From Ruminococcus sp. (lineage in GTDB: Bacteria; Bacillota; Clostridia; Oscillospirales; Ruminococcaceae): a stretch of DNA of 64,000 bases. The stretch spans positions 1 through 64,000 of the forward strand of contig JAKSQT010000001.1 in NCBI GenBank assembly GCA_024403995.1, written 5' to 3'. Positions 8,294 through 17,950 of this stretch are shown piece by piece (the first letter of the stretch is position 1; each line of letters starts with the position of its first letter). A program made the translations under genes and the position numbers. The notes beneath the pieces were generated by a model. It worked only from the letters and a program-made list of their open reading frames with translations, was not told where the DNA came from and ran no database searches.

Positions 8294-8956
8294 TTATTCT
8301 ACAGTGATCGTACCGCCCTCGAAGTTGGCAAAAGCGTACTTCTGGAAGGACAGAGTATTCTGCATATTGCAGAAAAGGTCTGTGGACATATAGTAGCTGC
8401 CGAGCTGATAGACAGCTCCTGGCTGGGCATCTTCAGGAACTTTCAGATACACCTTGACCATTTCGCCGTCGCCGCCCTCATTTCCGTTGAACATACAGGT
8501 GAAAAACAGACAGCCGAGTTTTTTCTGTGTCAGGACATCGGGAAGTCCCGACTGCCATTCCTTGCATAATGCACCTGAATTTTTCTTTACAGCATCGCCG
8601 ATATTAAAGGTAACATCACGCACTTCAGGTGACGGATCGTCCATTTCAGGCTTCAGGAATTCAGGATAAGTTATGTGTATTCCGCACATACTCCACTGTG
8701 CCTCTGCATTCTGCACGGAAAGTGTGACCTCAGCGATCTCTCCCGGCTTGACAGTGGTATTGCTAAGGCTCAGAAGCGGGCCGTTGTCAGCAATTTTAAC
8801 GTCTTTTGTCTGCTCCTCAAATTCATCAAAGTTTACAAGCGCAGGATTTGAGTTTTTATGCTCAGGAGTACTGCTGCTGTCAGTTTTTTTTCCGCAGGCT
8901 GTCAGCATTGTAAGCGCAAGAACCACTGAAACAGATGATAAAATATTATGCTTCAT
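8294..8956 (-). CDS. lipoprotein with a cohesin-like domain
   Basis: 220 aa from the ATG at 8956, chosen because it gives a clean type II signal peptide (MKHNILSS...LTAC, Cys21). After a linker, residues from about 60 resemble a cohesin fold: 'VKPGEIAEVTLSVQNA', 'WSMCGIHITYPEFL', 'AQPGAVYQLG' and a final 'FEGGTITVE', the positions where cohesins carry 'PG..v.v.v...' , 'G..f.i.YD..L' and a closing 'G.I.V' strand. Cohesins bind dockerin modules in cellulosomes; whether this one does is inference. The start overlaps the last 11 bases of clpC, so translation is coupled to it. Confidence 0.7.
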   Translation of the reverse strand: MKHNILSSVSVVLALTMLTACGKKTDSSSTPEHKNSNPALVNFDEFEEQTKDVKIADNGPLLSLSNTTVKPGEIAEVTLSVQNAEAQWSMCGIHITYPEFLKPEMDDPSPEVRDVTFNIGDAVKKNSGALCKEWQSGLPDVLTQKKLGCLFFTCMFNGNEGGDGEMVKVYLKVPEDAQPGAVYQLGSYYMSTDLFCNMQNTLSFQKYAFANFEGGTITVE

Positions 8957-11348
8957 TCTTTTTCTTGACCTTTCTGCCCTCAACAACGAGGTTTTCGCCG
9001 TCTGCGGATATCTTGACATTATTTATCTTTGAAGCTTTTTCGATTATTATTTCGGCTATCTTATCCTCAACGTCCTGACGGATAACACGGCGGATATCAC
9101 GTGCGCCGTAGGTCTTTCCGAATGACTTCTCAGCGATAAGTTCAAGAGCTTCACGGCTGTATGTGAGAGTGATATTCTTTTCTGCAAGAGGCTCTGTCAT
9201 TTCGTCAAGCATAAGAGCTGCGATATCAGCATAATTCTCCTTGCTGAGCGGCTTGAATACGACTATTTCATCGATACGGCTGATAAATTCAGGACGCAGG
9301 AATTCCTTGAGTCCCTTCATAGCCTTATCCTTTGATACATCCTCGGACGTGCGGTTAAAGCCTACGCCGATGCCCTTATCTGTTGAGCCTGCGTTTGATG
9401 TCATACAGATTATGGTATTAGCAAAGTTTACAGTTCTGCCGTGAGCATCATCCACCTTGCCTTCGTCGAGGATCTGCATGAGGATATTCATAACATCAGG
9501 GTGAGCCTTTTCAATTTCATCAAAAAGAATAACTGAATATGGTCTGCGGCGAACTTTTTCAGTAAGCTGACCAGCCTCCTCATAGCCTACATAGCCCGGA
9601 GGCGAACCGATCATTCTCGCAACGGAGTGCTTTTCCATATATTCGGTCATATCAAGGCGGATAAGCGGTTCCGGAGAGTCAAAAAGCTCATCAGCAAGAG
9701 CCTTTACAAGCTCAGTTTTACCAACGCCGGTAGGGCCTACGAATATGAATGATGCAGGACGCTTGCGCTTATTGAGCTGTACTCTTGAACGCTTGATAGC
9801 CTTTGCAAGTACGCTTACAGCCTCGTCCTGACCGAGAACTCTGGTTTTGAGTGAATCTTCAAGCTTAGCTATCTTGACAAATTCAGTCTCCTTTATCTTG
9901 CTTGCGGGAATACCCGTCCAAAGCTCGATAACACGGGCGATATCGTCCTCGGTTACCTCAACGTTCTCAGCTTTTTCCTTCAGCTCTGTTTCTTTTTCAC
10001 GGGTATGGATAAGCTTTCCCTTTACCTCAGCAAGAGCCTGATAATCAATTTCTTCCTGTTCGGTTATGCTCTGTTCAAGCTCCTCAAGGACTTTCAGCTC
10101 CTTCTGGATATTGGCATATGCACCGATCTCAGGTGAGCGTATGCAGGTATGAGCACAGCCTTCATCAAGAAGGTCGATCGCTTTATCCGGAAGAAAACGG
10201 TCGGTGATATAGCGTTCCGAGAGGACAGCGCACATTCTTACAAGATAATCTGAAATGTGTACTTTATGGTAATCCTCATAGTATTTTTTGATGCCGAGAA
10301 GGACATTCACAGTTTCCTCAACAGTCGGTTCATCGACGGTTACAGGCTGGAAACGTCTTTCAAGAGCTGAATCCTTTTCGATATACTTGCGGTATTCTCC
10401 GAATGTGGTAGCACCGATTACCTGAACCTCGCCTCTTGAAAGTGCAGGTTTCAGGATATTTGCGGCATTCATGGAACCTTCGGAGTCACCTGCGCCGACA
10501 AGGTTATGCACCTCATCGATAAAGAGTATGATATTGCCCTCACGCTTTACCTCGTCCACAAGTCCCTTGACACGGCTCTCAAACTGTCCACGGAACTGAG
10601 TTCCTGCCACGAGAGCTGTAAGATCAAGGAGATATATCTTCTTGTCAGCAAGGTTAAACGGCACATTGCCCTCATTTATCCTGAGTGCGATGCCCTCGGC
10701 GATGGCAGTCTTTCCGACACCCGGTTCACCGATAAGACAGGCATTGTTCTTGGTTCTTCTTGAAAGTATCTGTATAACACGGGCGATCTCGCTGTCACGT
10801 CCGATTATATTGTCAAGTTCACCGTCTGCGGCTTTCTGTGAAAGGTTAGTGCAGTAGCTTCCAAGGAATTTAAGCTTTTCTTTTTTGCTTTTCTTATTTC
10901 CGAACAAGCCGCCCTTTTTTTCTTCCTTACTGTTGGAATCTGAGCCTGAGTTGCCGCCGTTCTTTAGTGAATCGAGTGAATCACTGAAGCTTTTTCCGAG
11001 TTTTTCGATGAATTTCTTAGGATTTATACCCTTGCTGTCATCAGACGATTCACCGCTTTCAGAGTCATTTTCGTCATCCATTCCGAACATATCCGAAATG
11101 AAGTCGGGCATAAGACCTGAGCCGCCCATTTCAAAGGCATCGCCGTCGAGCATACCCATCATCTGTTCTGAAAGCTGATCTATTTCTTCATCTGAAATTC
11201 CAAGACGATTCATATATTCCGAAACCTGCGGAATATTCTTTTTTCTGGCGCACGAAAGGCAGAGTCCCTCATTTTTCTTTTCATTTCCCTGAACGGAAGT
11301 GATAAACACGACCGCAGGGCGCTTGTTGCAGTTACTGCACATTATCAT
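8946..11348 (-). CDS. clpC: ClpC-type AAA+ unfoldase with McsA-like zinc-finger N-terminus
   Basis: 800 aa. ATP-dependent unfoldase that should feed substrates to ClpP. The usual Clp N-domain is replaced by a zinc finger with Cys 4, 7, 30 and 33, in a context like McsA ('CxxCxxRPAVVFIT...CxxCA'), then a low-complexity Gly/Ser/Asp/Lys linker to about 160. Two AAA modules follow: Walker A GEPGVGKT at 207-214 and GPTGVGKT in module 2, with 'LFIDEVHNLVG', 'LFDEIEKAHPDV' and a 'VGF' tripeptide (GIGVGFN) where ClpC binds ClpP. AGGAGG lies 10 bases before ATG 11348 (a second ATG is 6 bases in). No mcsB or ctsR is nearby. Confidence 0.9.
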   Translation of the reverse strand: MIMCSNCNKRPAVVFITSVQGNEKKNEGLCLSCARKKNIPQVSEYMNRLGISDEEIDQLSEQMMGMLDGDAFEMGGSGLMPDFISDMFGMDDENDSESGESSDDSKGINPKKFIEKLGKSFSDSLDSLKNGGNSGSDSNSKEEKKGGLFGNKKSKKEKLKFLGSYCTNLSQKAADGELDNIIGRDSEIARVIQILSRRTKNNACLIGEPGVGKTAIAEGIALRINEGNVPFNLADKKIYLLDLTALVAGTQFRGQFESRVKGLVDEVKREGNIILFIDEVHNLVGAGDSEGSMNAANILKPALSRGEVQVIGATTFGEYRKYIEKDSALERRFQPVTVDEPTVEETVNVLLGIKKYYEDYHKVHISDYLVRMCAVLSERYITDRFLPDKAIDLLDEGCAHTCIRSPEIGAYANIQKELKVLEELEQSITEQEEIDYQALAEVKGKLIHTREKETELKEKAENVEVTEDDIARVIELWTGIPASKIKETEFVKIAKLEDSLKTRVLGQDEAVSVLAKAIKRSRVQLNKRKRPASFIFVGPTGVGKTELVKALADELFDSPEPLIRLDMTEYMEKHSVARMIGSPPGYVGYEEAGQLTEKVRRRPYSVILFDEIEKAHPDVMNILMQILDEGKVDDAHGRTVNFANTIICMTSNAGSTDKGIGVGFNRTSEDVSKDKAMKGLKEFLRPEFISRIDEIVVFKPLSKENYADIAALMLDEMTEPLAEKNITLTYSREALELIAEKSFGKTYGARDIRRVIRQDVEDKIAEIIIEKASKINNVKISADGENLVVEGRKVKKKNEA

Positions 11349-11371
11349 CAGTTTTGTTCCTCCTGTTGATG

Positions 11372-12271
11372 TTATTTATAATTTGTTATATATTCATAAA
11401 TGTACTTGAAAACGTATGTTTTTTCAATGGCAGGGTTCTCGAAGAACAGCAGTTGATTTGTGCCATAGACTACAGAAATACGGATAATAACGGCAATGGC
11501 AATAACAAATACAGCGCCTTTTGCCATTCCAAGTATGCCGCTTACAGCATGGCTGACAAAACTTGTTTCCATTGTTTCGCCTTTTCCGACTGATTTTGTG
11601 ATAAGGAATGTTATAAGCATTATCAAGCCGAGAAATGCAATGAATACAACAAGTTTAAAACAATAGATGTAAGGCTCATCAACATAATGTTCGCAGATAT
11701 ACTCTGCGGCAGGTGTCTGCGTTTCAGCATCAAAAAACAGCGGAATGAGCTGTTCAAATTCCTTTGGATCATCAATTACCTGTCTTGAAGCTGATTCAGC
11801 ACAGAACGGTGAAAGCTCCTCAGAGATCATTGCCTTCAGAATATCAGCATAGCAATCATGGAGCAGAAATTCAAGTCTTGCCTTTTCATCCAGTTTCTTG
11901 CCGTTGATCTTATTCAGATAGTCAATGATATCATTATCATAATCATCCGAATTTTTTATAATTGTTTCAAGTTTATTCTGATTTACACTGATCGAATATC
12001 CTATGTCTTCAAGACGTTCATCAAGCATTTCCACAAACTTTGTATTGTTCATATGCTTGGTCAGATTTTTTACATTTGAACTTCTTATAATGGTATGATA
12101 TATCGAATCAGCAACCGTATTGCATAAAGCTACGGCAACTACTATGGAGAGAATAAATCCCACAAAAGACGCAACTGCTTTTGCCAGTCCCCTTTTTGCT
12201 GTGATAAAAATGAATGAAAGAAGTATAACAGCAGTTCCGCCGTCATAAATCCACCATAAATTTGAATCCAT
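11372..12271 (-). CDS. CvpA family membrane protein with a large extracytoplasmic insert
   Basis: 299 aa. Two N-terminal membrane segments (about 8-26 and 30-52, 'KRGLAKAVASFVGFILSIVV') match CvpA family proteins, and two more lie at about 205-228 and 243-268. Between them is an unusual hydrophilic domain of about 150 residues, predicted outside. CvpA relatives are linked to envelope integrity and, in Escherichia coli, colicin V production; the exact job here is unknown. The gene sits between a DUF5711-like membrane protein and clpC on the minus strand with a 23-base gap to clpC. Confidence 0.7.
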   Translation of the reverse strand: MDSNLWWIYDGGTAVILLSFIFITAKRGLAKAVASFVGFILSIVVAVALCNTVADSIYHTIIRSSNVKNLTKHMNNTKFVEMLDERLEDIGYSISVNQNKLETIIKNSDDYDNDIIDYLNKINGKKLDEKARLEFLLHDCYADILKAMISEELSPFCAESASRQVIDDPKEFEQLIPLFFDAETQTPAAEYICEHYVDEPYIYCFKLVVFIAFLGLIMLITFLITKSVGKGETMETSFVSHAVSGILGMAKGAVFVIAIAVIIRISVVYGTNQLLFFENPAIEKTYVFKYIYEYITNYK

Positions 12272-12321
12272 ATTAATTAACGTTCTGCCGAAAAATATTC
12301 CGACAGAATCCTCCTTTCAGA

Positions 12322-13491
12322 TCAACTTTCAAAATCGATTCTGTCGATTTTCTTATAGCTTTTTAAGAATATGTGTTCTTCATTTTTGACAAATCCGGTG
12401 TAAGAGTCGCTTACATCGGCTGTCGAGCGGAGTCCGCCGTCAAAGTCGTAAGCCATCATATGTTCCTGAGTAAGAACATATGCAAGTCCGCCGCTTACCA
12501 TAACGTCCACAGCCGGTTCATCAAGCTCAATAGTCAGCGGTGATGTGCTGACATCGCTGAAAAGAACAGCGATATATTTTCTAAGATCTTCGTTGTTAAT
12601 TATGACCGCTGCTTTTCCGCCGCTGCACGAGCCGCCTTTCATTTCGCCGTCATACTGATAAAATTCTCCGACATTGCCGTTTGAATCGACATAGCCGCAT
12701 GAATCGTTTCCGAGGATAAACACATTCCCGTTAAATCCGTCAAGTTCAATTCCGACAGTAAATATGTCGCCTGATGTCCAGAGTTCATTTGCATCGCTGA
12801 ACATGACCGACTTTATATTGGTAACGAGCTGACCGTTTTTAGCCATGATATATGAAAAAACGCAGCCTTGACTCTCATTTGTGAAGCTGAGGTCATTGAC
12901 ATATTCATCAATGCATTTTCTGTCATAGACTATGGTGCCTTTTTTATCATAGACGTGAATTTCGCATTTATTATTTTCAGCGGTAGTAACAACGCCCGTA
13001 TATCCTTCGGGACTGAGTCTTGCAAAAAGGATATTTTCATCGAATTCCTTTGTATAGCAGACCTCATTTTCATCTTCAACGCTGAGCTGATTTCCGCCGC
13101 AGGCATATATCAAAGCCCTTTCGCCTGAAACGCACAATACCGAATTGGTATATGTATGCTGACGTTTTTTGAGCAGATTTCCCTCAGTATCAAAGAAAAG
13201 CGTATCATTTCCGCTCAGTACGACTATTCTTCTGCCCATTTTCATAAGCTGATAATTATTGTCACTGCTTACTTCTATCGGGAAGTTACCTTTTGCAAGA
13301 GTTCCCGAATTGACGATAGTTCTGTACTGTTCACCGATACCTCTGAGCTTGTTGTACCATTTGTCTCTGGTGAAGTATAGCCCTGTACCGAGTCCGATTA
13401 CCAGAATGAAGATCAGGAATTTTATAAGACGTTTCCGTCTTTTTTTGCGGTTTTTAATATCCACGATATCCTCGGTATCGTTTTTCGGCAT
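12322..13491 (-). CDS. DUF5711-like single-pass membrane protein, probable beta-propeller
   Basis: 389 aa. The ATG at 13491 is preferred to one 24 bases upstream because AAGGAGGTG lies directly before it, inside the longer reading frame. A short basic cytoplasmic tail (KNRKKRRKRL) and a membrane anchor (about 22-40) precede an outside domain with repeated 'LFFDTEGNLLKK', 'IHVYDKKGTIVYD', 'YVDSNGNVG' strands, a pattern typical of WD/PQQ-like propellers. In other clostridia such genes also sit beside cvpA or clpC-type genes, as far as I recall. Function unknown. Confidence 0.6.
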   Translation of the reverse strand: MPKNDTEDIVDIKNRKKRRKRLIKFLIFILVIGLGTGLYFTRDKWYNKLRGIGEQYRTIVNSGTLAKGNFPIEVSSDNNYQLMKMGRRIVVLSGNDTLFFDTEGNLLKKRQHTYTNSVLCVSGERALIYACGGNQLSVEDENEVCYTKEFDENILFARLSPEGYTGVVTTAENNKCEIHVYDKKGTIVYDRKCIDEYVNDLSFTNESQGCVFSYIMAKNGQLVTNIKSVMFSDANELWTSGDIFTVGIELDGFNGNVFILGNDSCGYVDSNGNVGEFYQYDGEMKGGSCSGGKAAVIINNEDLRKYIAVLFSDVSTSPLTIELDEPAVDVMVSGGLAYVLTQEHMMAYDFDGGLRSTADVSDSYTGFVKNEEHIFLKSYKKIDRIDFES

Positions 13492-13541
13492 CTGAGCACC
13501 TCCTTGTATTTGCATATATTATCAGAGAATTACTTCTGACA

Positions 13542-14300
13542 TTAGTCTGCGAGAAGTTCCTCCTCGCTGTAGAAAACTCTGTTGAGATAAAGACCGTGCG
13601 CCATTGCGGTGCGTCCCGCTTTAAGGCGGTCTTTTGCCTCTATTATGCAGGGAATATCCGACACAGCTATACGCTCCTCGCTTACGTCCATAAGAGTCCC
13701 TGCCATTATCCTAATCATATTATACAGAAAACCGTTGCCTTTTACAAGCATTATCACAGAATCTCCACTATTTTCTATTCTGAAGGAATATATCGTGCGG
13801 ACTGTTGTTGAAACGTTTGTGCAGTCAGCACAAAATGAAGCGAAGTCGTGAGTGCCTATGAAGTATGAAGCGGCTTCCCGTGCGGCATCGATATTGAATT
13901 TCCGCCGGTAATGGAACATCAGGTCTGATGCAAACGGATTTTTTGATTCACTGCAATGCATCTTGTAGATATACTCCTTGCCCTTGCAGTCAAACCGTGC
14001 ATGAAAATCCATCGGCACATCCTCACAGCTCAGTATAGAGATATCGTCCGGCAGTTCGCCGTTTACACCCCTGCAAAAACCGAGAGTGCTGATATTGCTG
14101 TTTGTTTTCACATTAAAGCAGAAATTGTTTGCATGGACACCTGTATCCGTGCGTGAACAGCCTGATATAGTCACAGGCTCATTCAATACCTTTGACAGCT
14201 TGTTTTCAAGCACCTCCTGAACTGTTACGGCATTGCTCTGGCGCTGAAATCCGTGATAATTAGTCCCCCTGTAAGCCGTCATCACTTTGAGATTTCTCAT
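13542..14300 (-). CDS. truA: tRNA pseudouridine(38-40) synthase
   Basis: 252 aa from ATG 14300; the frame stays open another 55 codons upstream but that part lies inside yfhO and is not conserved TruA sequence. TruA converts U38, U39 and U40 of the tRNA anticodon arm to pseudouridine. 'MTAYRGTNYHGFQRQ' starts the fold and the catalytic Asp sits in 'GCSRTDTGVHA'. 'FYHRRKFN', 'GTHDFASFC' and the C-terminal 'FLYNMIRIMAGTL' block are all present. It overlaps the end of yfhO by 41 bases, so it is translated from an internal start in the same transcript. Confidence 0.93.
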   Translation of the reverse strand: MRNLKVMTAYRGTNYHGFQRQSNAVTVQEVLENKLSKVLNEPVTISGCSRTDTGVHANNFCFNVKTNSNISTLGFCRGVNGELPDDISILSCEDVPMDFHARFDCKGKEYIYKMHCSESKNPFASDLMFHYRRKFNIDAAREAASYFIGTHDFASFCADCTNVSTTVRTIYSFRIENSGDSVIMLVKGNGFLYNMIRIMAGTLMDVSEERIAVSDIPCIIEAKDRLKAGRTAMAHGLYLNRVFYSEEELLAD

Positions 14301-17124
14301 ATTCGCCGTCCTCCTCTCTGCTGTAGAGTACAACTGCGGCTGCCTCTGCGTCCTCGAAAAGGTCAGAGAAGAATTCGCCGTCGGTCTGTTCAAGGATATA
14401 TTCCTCTGCATCAGCTTCTGCGGCTGAAATTGCAGCGGCTTTCTTTTTGCCTGAACGTCTGTCAAGGAGCATCAGAAGAAGAATGACAAGCAAAGCTGCC
14501 GATGATGCCATAACACCTGTTTTAAAGCCTTCAGGTGTATATTCTATGCGGATATCATGGCTGCCCTCGCTGATACTTACGCCAAGCATGGACTGCATGA
14601 GCGGAAAAGTCTCTGTTTCTGAACCGTCAACATAGACCTTCCAGCCTTTTTCATAGGGAATGGAAAGGAAAAGAACGCCGTCCTTCTTAGCTGTAACAGC
14701 ACCGCTTATTTCCGTATCACTGAACCTGTCGATAACGAGCTGCTCGTCTGCAAGAGCATTGTAAGCAGTCTCGAACACATTCTGGTCAAGCGCATAGACC
14801 ATAAGCCTGAAATTGCCTGTTTTAGTGCCGTCCTTGGAAGTTATCCTGACTGTTGATGTTTCGTCCTCCTGAGCGTTTCCCATCGGGAAAACAAGGGGAT
14901 GACTTTCAATGAGCTTGCCGTTGTCAAGGACATATTCACCGCATTTTATGGTGATATCATCGATACAGCCGCCTGTACAGCCTGCATATCCGTAGAGGTA
15001 GGAATTTTTCACACCGTCAAAGGTATATTCAGCACTTGCCGTACCGCTTTCCTTTTCGTTGCGGAAGGAATAATTTCCGAGTCCGTTGCGTGTTGCTTCC
15101 ATGTCCTCATACCTGACCGAGGCGGAAGGTCTTGGGGTATAGATGCTTTTGTGTATACCCGTAGCCCTCATTATAAGCTCATTCTGGTACTCAAAAGGAT
15201 TTGAGCCATCACTGTCAGTCATATTAAGTATGTCGCTGTCCATCATATATCCGAGAGACAGCGGATATTTGTTTTCAAAAAGATGAACGTTGTCAATGGC
15301 ATTGCAGTTATGGAGCGCCATTTCCTCGCTGTAAAGCATACCGTTCTTCTTGATGAAATATTTCAGTCCGAGCAGTGAATTCACTACCGGAGTAGAAAGC
15401 CTGTAATAGTATCTGTTTCCGGCCTCTGAGGCATACAGACCGAGCCGTCTCATGAATGTCGTTACCGAAACATTTGCGGCTGATGAAAACTGTGAAAGTC
15501 CGTAGTAGCCATAGAGAGCGCTGTCATTAAGAGTATACGTCTCTGTCATCTCGACTCTGTAGAACGGCGAATCATCACGCTCTCTCACTTTGTCAAGGAG
15601 AGTCTGGACAGCCTCGTTTCTTGTCGGATAATCATTGTATCCCGTTGTTGTAACAGTATCCACACCTATCTGTGCATTGCCTGCAAGCTCGCATACAACA
15701 ACGATGGTCATACCCAGACTAAGTATCGAATTGCGTACCTTTTCGCTTTTGAACGGGAACACCTTGGCTGCCGCAAACACAAGCAGAAATGCACCTGTGA
15801 TTATCGCAGAGCTTTTGATTGCGTCCTCAAATTTGAATTCGTCTTTGTCTTTCAGGTAATTCAGTGCAAAAACAGCCGCAGGAGCAATGAGCATGAACAG
15901 CAGATAGTGCAGTTTTATGCCCTTTTTCAGTATTATGTCATACGCCCTGAAAGCGGCGGTTATCAGCACAAAGCTGAAAATAAAGGCAAAGCGATAGGGT
16001 ATCTGGTTTGTAAAGTGGAAGCCGTGCCAGATATAGTTGAGGATATTGATGTTGCAGCTTACCGTGATAAGCGCAAGCATCAGCAGAGCCGATATCTTTT
16101 CACGTATCTTTATGCCGAATGCGAACAGGAACACTCCGAAAAGCACGACCGCAAGCATTCCGCAGGCGAAATTCGGCAGTCCCTCTACCTTTGCAGGCTT
16201 GTTATAGGACAGCAGATTTGCGAAAATATCAGTCCACTTTTCATAGAATGTGATGTTCTTCGGCATGGTATTGTTGGCGCTGTATGTGAGCTGCAAGCCG
16301 TAATATGCAGGGAGCAGCATGAATGCGCCGAGACATATTGCAAGAATTGACGAACGTATCATGATAAAGAGCGATACGAACCAGTTCTTTATGCCGTTGA
16401 ATTCAATTATGCCCGACGATGCGAACATAAAAATTGAGAATACACAGGTAAAATAGCCTATGTAATAGTTTGAGACGAGTGAAAGAGCAAGTGCGAATGT
16501 GAATGTTTTCCACTTTCTTTCACGGCATATTGCGATAATTCCAAGCATGACAAGCGGAAATAGCGCAATCGTATCAAACCACATGACATTCCAGTAATAG
16601 CCGAGTACATAGCTGCAAAGAGCATACATCGACGAAAACATACATACTGAAAGGTCTTTGCGGCTGAATGCATACCTGAGAAAGCAGCTGAAAAATGCAC
16701 CGCTGAAGCCGATTTTTGCACACAGAATGAACATCATCGCATCACGGGCGCTTTCCTCGCCGAAAAGTGCGGCTATCCAGTTAAGCGGACTTGCCGCATA
16801 GTATGAGATAAGCGACAGAAAATTCGTTCCGAGACCGTTTTCCCATGAATAGAGGAAAGAGCCGCCTTCAACGAGTTTTTCACGTACCACCTTGAAAAAC
16901 GGGAAGTATTGATGCCACAGATCGACTACAAGAATCTGCCTGTCACCGAAAGGGTGTATGCCGAACATGGAAAAAGCATAGAGCATCACGGAGAATGGTA
17001 TCAGGAACGACAGAATAAAACAGAAAACACCGTTTGAGGTCATGCGCTCATATCTGCATTTCCTGACAGAGCCTTTTTTCTCTTTGATGACAGGCTCGGT
17101 AGATATTGTTTCGTTGTTGTCCAT
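14260..17124 (-). CDS. yfhO: YfhO family polytopic membrane protein
   Basis: 954 aa. About a dozen or more membrane helices in the first 530 residues, a long extracytoplasmic domain (about 540-850), one more helix near 875-893 and an acidic cytoplasmic tail. 'HPFGDRQILVVDLWHQYFPFF' in the first loop and 'RVEMTETYTLNDSALYGYYGLSQF', 'GWKVYVDGSE' further on are typical of YfhO. Relatives in Bacillus and Listeria glycosylate lipoteichoic or wall polymers as GT-C type enzymes; substrate here is unknown. Inserted between ecfT and truA, which are neighbours in most Firmicutes. AAAGGAA precedes the ATG. Confidence 0.85.
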   Translation of the reverse strand: MDNNETISTEPVIKEKKGSVRKCRYERMTSNGVFCFILSFLIPFSVMLYAFSMFGIHPFGDRQILVVDLWHQYFPFFKVVREKLVEGGSFLYSWENGLGTNFLSLISYYAASPLNWIAALFGEESARDAMMFILCAKIGFSGAFFSCFLRYAFSRKDLSVCMFSSMYALCSYVLGYYWNVMWFDTIALFPLVMLGIIAICRERKWKTFTFALALSLVSNYYIGYFTCVFSIFMFASSGIIEFNGIKNWFVSLFIMIRSSILAICLGAFMLLPAYYGLQLTYSANNTMPKNITFYEKWTDIFANLLSYNKPAKVEGLPNFACGMLAVVLFGVFLFAFGIKIREKISALLMLALITVSCNINILNYIWHGFHFTNQIPYRFAFIFSFVLITAAFRAYDIILKKGIKLHYLLFMLIAPAAVFALNYLKDKDEFKFEDAIKSSAIITGAFLLVFAAAKVFPFKSEKVRNSILSLGMTIVVVCELAGNAQIGVDTVTTTGYNDYPTRNEAVQTLLDKVRERDDSPFYRVEMTETYTLNDSALYGYYGLSQFSSAANVSVTTFMRRLGLYASEAGNRYYYRLSTPVVNSLLGLKYFIKKNGMLYSEEMALHNCNAIDNVHLFENKYPLSLGYMMDSDILNMTDSDGSNPFEYQNELIMRATGIHKSIYTPRPSASVRYEDMEATRNGLGNYSFRNEKESGTASAEYTFDGVKNSYLYGYAGCTGGCIDDITIKCGEYVLDNGKLIESHPLVFPMGNAQEDETSTVRITSKDGTKTGNFRLMVYALDQNVFETAYNALADEQLVIDRFSDTEISGAVTAKKDGVLFLSIPYEKGWKVYVDGSETETFPLMQSMLGVSISEGSHDIRIEYTPEGFKTGVMASSAALLVILLLMLLDRRSGKKKAAAISAAEADAEEYILEQTDGEFFSDLFEDAEAAAVVLYSREEDGEYEKSQSDDGLQGD

Positions 17125-17142
17125 AATTTCCTTTCGTTATGG

Positions 17143-17949
17143 TTATTTAAGAAGTATGCCGACGGTAATGACTGCGCCGAAAAACAGGAGTGTGACTGCA
17201 AGTGCGGCGATATCCCTCGGAGCTGATTTAAGCTGTCTTAGGCGTGTACGTCCCTCACCGCCGTGATAACAGCGGCATTCCATTGCAGTTGCAAGCTCAT
17301 CGGCACGTCTGAATGACGAAATAAAGAGCGGAATGAGAATTGAAACGAGATTTCGTGCTCTTGTCATGAAGCTTCCCGTATCTATCTCTGCACCTCTTGC
17401 CTTCTGGGCGGACATTATCTTGTCGGTCTCCTCGATAAGTGTCGGGATAAATCTCAGTGCTATCGACATCATCATTGCAAGCTCATGCACCGGAAATTTC
17501 AGCTTTTTGAGCGGCGAAAGCAGACGTTCTATCGCATCTGTGAGAGTTATCGGCGAGGTCGTGTAAGTGAGAAGTGAAGTTCCCGTGATGAGGAGGATTA
17601 TCCTGAACATCATGAAAGCGCTTATGTCTATGCCGTCGCTTGTTATTTTTATGAATTTCCACTTCCACAGCACATCTCCCGTTGATACAAGAAACAGATT
17701 GAGCACTGCGGTGATAAGCAGAAACGGCATGATCGGCTTCACGCTCTTGATAAACATTTTTACCGGTATCTTCGAGAGAAGAACGGCGATCAACGTATAT
17801 ACCGCACCTATCGCAAGGCAGACAAATGAGCCGCCCGTGAACAGCATGATAATGAATATCAGCGTGATAACGATCTTGAAACGTGGGTCGAGCCTGTGAA
17901 TGAGACTGTCACCGGGGAAGTACTGTCCGATGGTAATATCTTTCAGCAA
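17143..17949 (-). CDS. ecfT: energy-coupling factor transporter transmembrane subunit
   Basis: 268 aa from a TTG at 17949. This start is chosen because GGGAGG lies 8 bases upstream and the protein then begins with 'LKDITIGQYFPGDS.IHRLDPR', the normal EcfT N-terminus; the longer frame would run into ecfA2. EcfT is the membrane scaffold that links the two ATPases to interchangeable vitamin-binding S components. Five to six membrane helices and the two coupling helices with 'ARG' motifs ('QKARGAEID' and 'ATAMECRCY') are visible. The start codon lies 1 base beyond the ecfA2 stop. No S component is encoded nearby. Confidence 0.93.
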   Translation of the reverse strand: MLKDITIGQYFPGDSLIHRLDPRFKIVITLIFIIMLFTGGSFVCLAIGAVYTLIAVLLSKIPVKMFIKSVKPIMPFLLITAVLNLFLVSTGDVLWKWKFIKITSDGIDISAFMMFRIILLITGTSLLTYTTSPITLTDAIERLLSPLKKLKFPVHELAMMMSIALRFIPTLIEETDKIMSAQKARGAEIDTGSFMTRARNLVSILIPLFISSFRRADELATAMECRCYHGGEGRTRLRQLKSAPRDIAALAVTLLFFGAVITVGILLK

Positions 17950-17950
17950 A

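Noticed and set aside
8288..8569. Plus-strand frame opposite the cohesin-like lipoprotein
   Set aside because: Antisense shadow; the minus strand has the signal peptide and conserved strands.
13542..14465. Long form of TruA with 55 extra residues
   Set aside because: The extra part is the shifted frame of yfhO and is not conserved TruA sequence.
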